Shown piece by piece: positions 58,666 through 64,000 of a stretch of DNA of 64,000 nucleotides. The translations under genes were made by a program, and so were the position numbers. The DNA is taken from assembly GCA_949710005.1 (NCBI GenBank), contig OX453279.1, forward strand, positions 19,240,014-19,304,013, given 5' to 3'. Numbering within the stretch: position 1 is the stretch's first letter; each line of letters begins with the position of its first letter. The notes beneath the pieces are model-generated. The model searched no databases. It was not told the DNA's origin and saw nothing but the letters and a program-made list of their open reading frames with translations. The stretch comes from Ricordea florida (Eukaryota; Cnidaria; Anthozoa; Corallimorpharia; Ricordeidae).

Positions 58666-59883
58666 TCACAGCGTATTTAATCTCTGCGTGTTCTGCCTTT
58701 CTATCAGTTTGTTGATTTCCTCCTCGAGTAAATCTACGTAATGAACCCTGTAGACAAACTGCACTTTTCCCAAGGGTTTTTGACCGTAAGCTGAAGCTCC
58801 CTGCATTTCTCCTACCATTAACGTGTTTAAAACTAAACTTAAATTTTCTAACAGCAAGCCATGTCCCGCACCGTCAGTAAATTTAAATTCCTGAATTTGT
58901 TTTCCTTTGCGATAAAACATAGGAACGCCACTCGCTGCATTAGGCAAGTCCCACGAAATAATTCCTGGCGGTTCCATCTCTAACTCTGCCACAAAAGGAC
59001 CAGAAAATTTGAGCGCTCCAGGATCGGCAAAAGAAATTACCTTATCGCCAGTACTATTGACAGTAACATCTACTCCTACCTCCTGGATTCCAATAACGCC
59101 AGCTAAAGCGCCTTCATTTACAATATCACCCGTAAGATTTCCTTCGGGAAAAGTAATTTCAGCTTCAGGAGCTTTGATTTCTCCTGTAAGGGTTGCTTTC
59201 ATTTTCATTTCGCCTGAATTACCTGCATTTGAAGGCCAGAAAGCGGCTTCTAGTAACCTGGCTTCTAATATCTTTTGTGTGCCTTCTTCAAAGCGAATGT
59301 AGTCTAAATATTCCGAGTTTGTAACGGGACTGTAACTGGGAAATACATTCTGAGGCGTTTTTACAACTTCAACATCGGGTTCAACTTTCGCATCAATAAT
59401 ACTTGCATAATATTCAACCCACTGACCTGTCATGCCGCTCTCATAATCATGAAAATAATTCGCTTCGGGAAAAGAAATTACCGCTCTAAGCAATTCTATT
59501 TTAGGTTTTCTAAATTTCTTTTGAATTTCTTTGGGTGTAAATTGCATGGCGATCATCATCAAGAAGTTTGGATCTTCTAAAGGATCGTTGTAAAAATTCA
59601 TCTTGAAACTAATGACCTTCCACTCTTCATCTTTCTGATCTACTGTCTCAAATGGCAGATCTAAATATTTCTGTAACACAAACAGGCCGCTTTTTCCCGT
59701 TAAGTTTAATGGATCTTTACGGCCTATTATTGTACTATTACTAGATCTACTGGCTCTTCTTTTCTTCGGTCCATCTACAGAATCAAATGGCTTTAGTCCA
59801 GTCAATTTTCCTTCATGATATGCACGCTTTCCTGCTGCCACACGGTTGGGATTTTTAGTCTTCTTCGTCTTCTTTTCTGTCAA
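58666..59883 (-). CDS. orfC, unit 23
   Basis: Intact. Ile53, Val180, Glu392Lys, Gln400, without Thr11/Asp24. Predicted exon starts at 59876. Last of five successive Lys392 copies. Confidence 0.75.
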   Translation of the reverse strand: MTEKKTKKTKNPNRVAAGKRAYHEGKLTGLKPFDSVDGPKKRRASRSSNSTIIGRKDPLNLTGKSGLFVLQKYLDLPFETVDQKDEEWKVISFKMNFYNDPLEDPNFLMMIAMQFTPKEIQKKFRKPKIELLRAVISFPEANYFHDYESGMTGQWVEYYASIIDAKVEPDVEVVKTPQNVFPSYSPVTNSEYLDYIRFEEGTQKILEARLLEAAFWPSNAGNSGEMKMKATLTGEIKAPEAEITFPEGNLTGDIVNEGALAGVIGIQEVGVDVTVNSTGDKVISFADPGALKFSGPFVAELEMEPPGIISWDLPNAASGVPMFYRKGKQIQEFKFTDGAGHGLLLENLSLVLNTLMVGEMQGASAYGQKPLGKVQFVYRVHYVDLLEEEINKLIERQNTQRLNTL

Positions 59884-60253
59884 CAGTAATTTCGGAAATT
59901 ACAAGTGGAAACTTAGCAAGAGAAGTTTCGATAGCAGCTCCAGAAAGCATTTTTTTTACAGGATTGTACAACATTGTAAACTGAGTTTCCTTGCCGGGCA
60001 AGGCTTCACATTCATAAATGCCAAAGAAAAGTTTTGGCGTTGCGTTACAATCTTCTATAGGTGAAATCATGAATTCTACCATTTGCTCTATTTTCTTGCC
60101 AGGATCGTCTAAACAATCCCAAGTTACAGTTTGTAAATTAATTGTCCATTTTGCTTGTAAAATGTCAGCCTTGGAGCCAAAACCTAGCCAGTTTATCCAT
60201 CCGTCGAGAGTATCTTTACCTTCAGACTTTGTAGATTGGGTTGCTTTCGACAT
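59855..60253 (-). CDS. orfB, unit 23
   Basis: Intact 132 aa, no protein change. Confidence 0.65.
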   Translation of the reverse strand: MSKATQSTKSEGKDTLDGWINWLGFGSKADILQAKWTINLQTVTWDCLDDPGKKIEQMVEFMISPIEDCNATPKLFFGIYECEALPGKETQFTMLYNPVKKMLSGAAIETSLAKFPLVISEITVDRKEDEED

Positions 60254-60326
60254 CACTGTTTTCGTCTTCTTCTTTAGTGAGATCTAGAAAGAAAAATATA
60301 CCATAAATAGGCTGATAGTAGGTATG

Positions 60327-61160
60327 TTATAAAAAGTCCCGTAACTTACCGATCAAATCAACTTGAATCTTGGCGTTTCTGGTAGTTTTCAGCTTGTCCG
60401 TTTGCGTAAATGCTGCAGCAAAATTTCGCTTCTCCAAGTTTAGACGCTTTGGCCGTTGTCGGGTAGCTCTTTTGAGCGCCACTTTAGCTTTGGCAGCAGC
60501 GTTGTCAATCAACGACTTGTCAGGAGTCTTCCGGACGAAATAAGTGATTCTTTCATCGCCTTCTCTAAGTGTCGGATTTAGAGTGGCAGTTTTAATTCCG
60601 CGCCCTGGGGAGCTAGACTGACCGTCGTTTAGGATCTCGAAAAGTTCACGATAATCCATATCTCTGGAATAGAGATATTCGGGCCTTTTTTCAATGCTGG
60701 AATCGTTTTCTAAGGCCATTTTAGTACTAAGAATAGTAATATTCTTAGCGTGCTCCTCCAAGGCCGGCCATAATACACGAAGGAAACCATCGACGTTATA
60801 CTTCTCGTCATCAGACGGATAAAACACTTCGACCTCTTGAAAACGATATCGCAGATTAGTTTTCTGCCACACGATAGATATGACACGCAGTTTGACAAGG
60901 TCACCAGCTTTTTTTCCAGCATCGGGATAACACGTGAACATCCAATTATAACTACGTGGGAGAGGTGAAACGTGCGGCTCATAATACTCGAAGCCTTTAA
61001 CGAAAGCGCTCTCGCTCAAATAGCCTTTCGATTCAATAAAGGCTCTGTAACTCCCTTCTCGTTCTATCCACTTCGATTTGATGCCAAAAGCGACTAACTG
61101 TTTAAACTCGTCGCTTGTTTTCGATAAGAAATTGATGAGTTGCTGTATACGTGAAGCCAT
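60327..61160 (-). CDS. orfA, unit 23
   Basis: Intact with Ser56Gly (shared with unit 24) and Asp137His (C to G at 60752, unique). Intron 1 at 60284-60349. Confidence 0.7.
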   Translation of the reverse strand: MASRIQQLINFLSKTSDEFKQLVAFGIKSKWIEREGSYRAFIESKGYLSESAFVKGFEYYEPHVSPLPRSYNWMFTCYPDAGKKAGDLVKLRVISIVWQKTNLRYRFQEVEVFYPSDDEKYNVDGFLRVLWPALEEHAKNITILSTKMALENDSSIEKRPEYLYSRDMDYRELFEILNDGQSSSPGRGIKTATLNPTLREGDERITYFVRKTPDKSLIDNAAAKAKVALKRATRQRPKRLNLEKRNFAAAFTQTDKLKTTRNAKIQVDLIGKLRDFL

Positions 61161-61265
61161 GTTTGCAAATGAATAAAAGCCACACGGGTCTGAATATAAC
61201 AAACTTTATTAACAAGAATAACTGGTTCTAAAAACTTGTTTCACCGCGTCTAAAAACCGGTTTGA

Positions 61266-61365
61266 CTGGTTATGCTAATTGAAAACCGGTTATGCAAATT
61301 GAAAACCGGTTATGCAAATTGAAAACCGGTTATGCAAATTGAAAACCGGTTATGCAAATTGAAAA
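61266..61365. repeat. 20-bp minisatellite, 5 monomers
   Basis: Variant first monomer plus four canonical. Between this array and the orfA-23 ATG, one base differs from other units (TTTCACCGCG for TTTGACCGCG at about 61242). Confidence 0.95.
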
Positions 61366-61372
61366 ACTTATA

Positions 61373-62590
61373 TCACAGCGTATTTAATCTCTGCGTGTTC
61401 TGCCTTTCTATCAGTTCGTTGATTTCCTCCTCGAGTAAATCTACGTAATGAACCCTGTAGACAAACTGCACTTTTCCCAAGGGTTTTTGACCGTAAGCTG
61501 AAGCTCCCTGCATTTCTCCTACCATTAACGTGTTTAAAACTAAACTTAAATTTTCTAACAGCAAGCCATGTCCCGCACCGTCAGTAAATTTAAATTCCTG
61601 AATTTGTTTTCCTTTGCGATAAAACATAGGAACGCCACTCGCTGCATTAGGCAAGTCCCACGAAATAATTCCTGGCGGTTCCATCTCTAACTCTGCCACA
61701 AAAGGACCAGAAAATTTGAGCGCTCCAGGATCGGCAAAAGAAATTACCTTATCGCCAGTACTATTGACAGTAACATCTACTCCTACCTCCTGGATTCCAA
61801 TAACGCCAGCTAAAGCGCCTTCATTTACAATATCACCCGTAAGATTTCCTTCGGGAAAAGTAATTTCAGCTTCAGGAGCTTTGATTTCTCCTGTAAGGGT
61901 TGCTTTCATTTTCATTTCGCCTGAATTACCTGCATTTGAAGGCCAGAAAGCGGCTTCTAGTAACCTGGCTTCTAATATCTTTTGTGTGCCTTCTTCAAAG
62001 CGAATGTAGTCTAAATATTCCGAGTTTGTAACGGGACTGTAACTGGGAAATACATTCTGAGGCGTTTTTACAACTTCAACATCGGGTTCAACTTTCGCAT
62101 CAATAATACTTGCATAATATTCAACCCACTGACCTGTCATGCCGCTCTCATAATCATGAAAATAATTCGCTTCGGGAAAAGAAATTACCGCTCTAAGCAA
62201 TTCTATTTTAGGTTTTCTAAATTTCTTTTGAATTTCTTTGGGTGTAAATTGCATGGCGATCATCATCAAGAAGTTTGGATCTTCTAAAGGATCGTTGTAA
62301 AAATTCATCTTGAAACTAATGACCTTCCACTCTTCATCTTTCTGATCTACTGTCTCAAATGGCAGATCTAAATATTTCTGTAACACAAACAGGCCGCTTT
62401 TTCCCGTTAAGTTTAATGGATCTTTACGGCCTATTATTGTACTATTACTAGATCTACTGGCTCTTCTTTTCTTCGGTCCATCTACAGAATCAAATGGCTT
62501 TAGTCCAGTCAATTTTCCTTCATGATATGCACGCTTTCCTGCTGCCACACGGTTGGGATTTTTAGTCTTCTTCGTCTTCTTTTCTGTCAA
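61373..62590 (-). CDS. orfC, unit 24
   Basis: Intact. Ile53, Val180, Glu392, Gln400. Predicted exon starts at 62583. Confidence 0.75.
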   Translation of the reverse strand: MTEKKTKKTKNPNRVAAGKRAYHEGKLTGLKPFDSVDGPKKRRASRSSNSTIIGRKDPLNLTGKSGLFVLQKYLDLPFETVDQKDEEWKVISFKMNFYNDPLEDPNFLMMIAMQFTPKEIQKKFRKPKIELLRAVISFPEANYFHDYESGMTGQWVEYYASIIDAKVEPDVEVVKTPQNVFPSYSPVTNSEYLDYIRFEEGTQKILEARLLEAAFWPSNAGNSGEMKMKATLTGEIKAPEAEITFPEGNLTGDIVNEGALAGVIGIQEVGVDVTVNSTGDKVISFADPGALKFSGPFVAELEMEPPGIISWDLPNAASGVPMFYRKGKQIQEFKFTDGAGHGLLLENLSLVLNTLMVGEMQGASAYGQKPLGKVQFVYRVHYVDLLEEEINELIERQNTQRLNTL

Positions 62591-62960
62591 CAGTAATTTC
62601 GGAAATTACAAGTGGAAACTTAGCAAGAGAAGTTTCGATAGCAGCTCCAGAAAGCATTTTTTTTACAGGATTGTACAACATTGTAAACTGAGTTTCCTTG
62701 CCGGGCAAGGCTTCACATTCATAAATGCCAAAGAAAAGTTTTGGCGTTGCGTTACAATCTTCTATAGGTGAAATCATGAATTCTACCATTTGCTCTATTT
62801 TCTTGCCAGGATCGTCTAAACAATCCCAAGTTACAGTTTGTAAATTAATTGTCCATTTTGCTTGTAAAATGTCAGCCTTGGAGCCAAAACCTAGCCAGTT
62901 TATCCATCCGTCGAGAGTATCTTTACCTTCAGACTTTGTAGATTGGGTTGCTTTCGACAT
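62562..62960 (-). CDS. orfB, unit 24
   Basis: Intact 132 aa, no protein change. Confidence 0.65.
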   Translation of the reverse strand: MSKATQSTKSEGKDTLDGWINWLGFGSKADILQAKWTINLQTVTWDCLDDPGKKIEQMVEFMISPIEDCNATPKLFFGIYECEALPGKETQFTMLYNPVKKMLSGAAIETSLAKFPLVISEITVDRKEDEED

Positions 62961-63033
62961 CACTGTTTTCGTCTTCTTCTTTAGTGAGATCTAGAAAGAA
63001 AAATATACCATAAATAGGCTGATAGTAGGTATG

Positions 63034-63867
63034 TTATAAAAAGTCCCGTAACTTACCGATCAAATCAACTTGAATCTTGGCGTTTCTGGTAGTTTTCAGC
63101 TTGTCCGTTTGCGTAAATGCTGCAGCAAAATTTCGCTTCTCCAAGTTTAGACGCTTTGGCCGTTGTCGGGTAGCTCTTTTGAGCGCCACTTTAGCTTTGG
63201 CAGCAGCGTTGTCAATCAACGACTTGTCAGGAGTCTTCCGGACGAAATAAGTGATTCTTTCATCGCCTTCTCTAAGTGTCGGATTTAGAGTGGCAGTTTT
63301 AATTCCGCGCCCTGGGGAGCTAGACTGACCGTCGTTTAGGATCTCGAAAAGTTCACGATAATCCATATCTCTGGAATAGAGATATTCGGGCCTTTTTTCA
63401 ATGCTGGAATCGTTTTCTAAGGCCATTTTAGTACTAAGAATAGTAATATTCTTAGCGTCCTCCTCCAAGGCCGGCCATAATACACGAAGGAAACCATCGA
63501 CGTTATACTTCTCGTCATCAGACGGATAAAACACTTCGACCTCTTGAAAACGATATCGCAGATTAGTTTTCTGCCACACGATAGATATGACACGCAGTTT
63601 GACAAGGTCACCAGCTTTTTTTCCAGCATCGGGATAACACGTGAACATCCAATTATAACTACGTGGGAGAGGTGAAACGTGCGGCTCATAATACTCGAAG
63701 CCTTTAACGAAAGCGCTCTCGCTCAAATAGCCTTTCGATTCAATAAAGGCTCTGTAACTCCCTTCTCGTTCTATCCACTTCGATTTGATGCCAAAAGCGA
63801 CTAACTGTTTAAACTCGTCGCTTGTTTTCGATAAGAAATTGATGAGTTGCTGTATACGTGAAGCCAT
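63034..63867 (-). CDS. orfA, unit 24
   Basis: Intact with Ser56Gly. Intron 1 at 62991-63056. Confidence 0.7.
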   Translation of the reverse strand: MASRIQQLINFLSKTSDEFKQLVAFGIKSKWIEREGSYRAFIESKGYLSESAFVKGFEYYEPHVSPLPRSYNWMFTCYPDAGKKAGDLVKLRVISIVWQKTNLRYRFQEVEVFYPSDDEKYNVDGFLRVLWPALEEDAKNITILSTKMALENDSSIEKRPEYLYSRDMDYRELFEILNDGQSSSPGRGIKTATLNPTLREGDERITYFVRKTPDKSLIDNAAAKAKVALKRATRQRPKRLNLEKRNFAAAFTQTDKLKTTRNAKIQVDLIGKLRDFL

Positions 63868-63972
63868 GTTTGCAAATGAATAAAAGCCACACGGGTCTGA
63901 ATATAACAAACTTTATTAACAAGAATAACTGGTTCTAAAAACTTGTTTGACCGCGTCTAAAAACCGGTTTGA

Positions 63973-64000
63973 CTGGTTATGCTAATTGAAAACCGGTTAT
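63973..64000. repeat. 20-bp minisatellite, cut by window edge
   Basis: The variant first monomer and the start of a canonical one are visible, so the array continues beyond the window. Confidence 0.9.

Larger units (their letters stand above)
1..64000 (-). repeat. Tandem array of a ~2.7 kb gene-bearing unit, 24 copies in view
   Basis: The same gene block recurs 24 times head to tail in one orientation, without spacer and without interruption by other DNA. Distances between successive orfA ends are 2687, 2706, 2707, 2726, 2727, 2728, 2747, 2787, 2806 or 2807 bp. These equal 2687 plus multiples of 20 (minisatellite monomers), plus the 1-, 40- and 99-nt indels noted in individual copies. Copies look more than 99% identical by eye. 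Both window edges cut a unit, so neither array end, flanking sequence nor target-site duplication is visible. Unequal crossing over or integration of a rolling-circle concatemer would both give this structure. An assembly of replicating concatemeric extrachromosomal DNA is also possible. Confidence 0.98.

Noticed and set aside
1..64000. Bacterial operon or prophage
   Set aside because: There are no Shine-Dalgarno sequences. A perfect GT-AG intron, AATAAA and a Kozak context fit a eukaryote, and the TTG/GTG starts arise only from bacterial start rules.
1..64000. LTR or DNA transposon cluster
   Set aside because: No reverse transcriptase, integrase or transposase frame, no terminal inverted repeats and no interspersed target-site duplications are seen; the repeats are strictly head to tail.

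Overview
The whole 64 kb window is one head-to-tail tandem array. A unit of about 2.7 kb is repeated 24 times (22 complete periods plus cut ends), always in the same orientation, and both window edges fall inside the array, so the true array is longer than what is shown. No unrelated gene, rRNA, tRNA, transposase, integrase, polymerase, Rep-type protein or CRISPR was found. The host is almost certainly a eukaryote and probably an animal. Each unit has a textbook GT-AG intron (GTAAGT donor, T-rich tract ending CTAG, 66 nt long), a strong Kozak context at its first ATG, an AATAAA signal, and a minisatellite whose 20-bp monomer combines sequences matching the metazoan Grainyhead site (AACCGGTT) and POU octamer (ATGCAAAT). 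The species cannot be named from the sequence.

All genes read on the minus strand, so transcription runs right to left. One unit, in transcript order, holds: minisatellite; short promoter region; orfA (277 codons from its ATG); a 66-nt intron at the 3' end of orfA; orfB (132 aa); orfC (405 codons, overlapping the end of orfB by 29 nt in the +1 frame); then the minisatellite of the next unit. Units are numbered 1 to 24 by orfA from left to right. Periods are 2687 + 20n bp, because the minisatellite has 4 to 9 monomers. The remaining length differences are 1-nt indels, one 40-bp duplication (unit 8) and one 99-bp duplication (unit 16).

The main inference is that the three frames are linked by alternative splicing. 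orfC has no usable ATG at its 5' end: the apparent start is TTG, with an in-frame TAA 15 nt upstream. A CAG acceptor just inside orfC is the one candidate in phase with the orfA donor. Using it would make a protein of about 673 aa that carries orfA residues 1-270 at its N terminus. Using the nearer CTAG acceptor gives a protein of about 290 aa with a short acidic tail. This compact layout, together with a lysine/arginine-rich orfC N terminus and a capsid-like terminal strand in orfC, suggests an amplified virus-like or satellite-like element, or host genes derived from one. No replication gene is present and no protein family was recognised with confidence.

The array is young and still being reshaped. 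Copies differ at only a few positions, and variants cluster in neighbouring units. Units 19-20 and 21-22 form a repeated 5454-bp dimer. One orfA (unit 8) and one orfC (unit 7) are broken.
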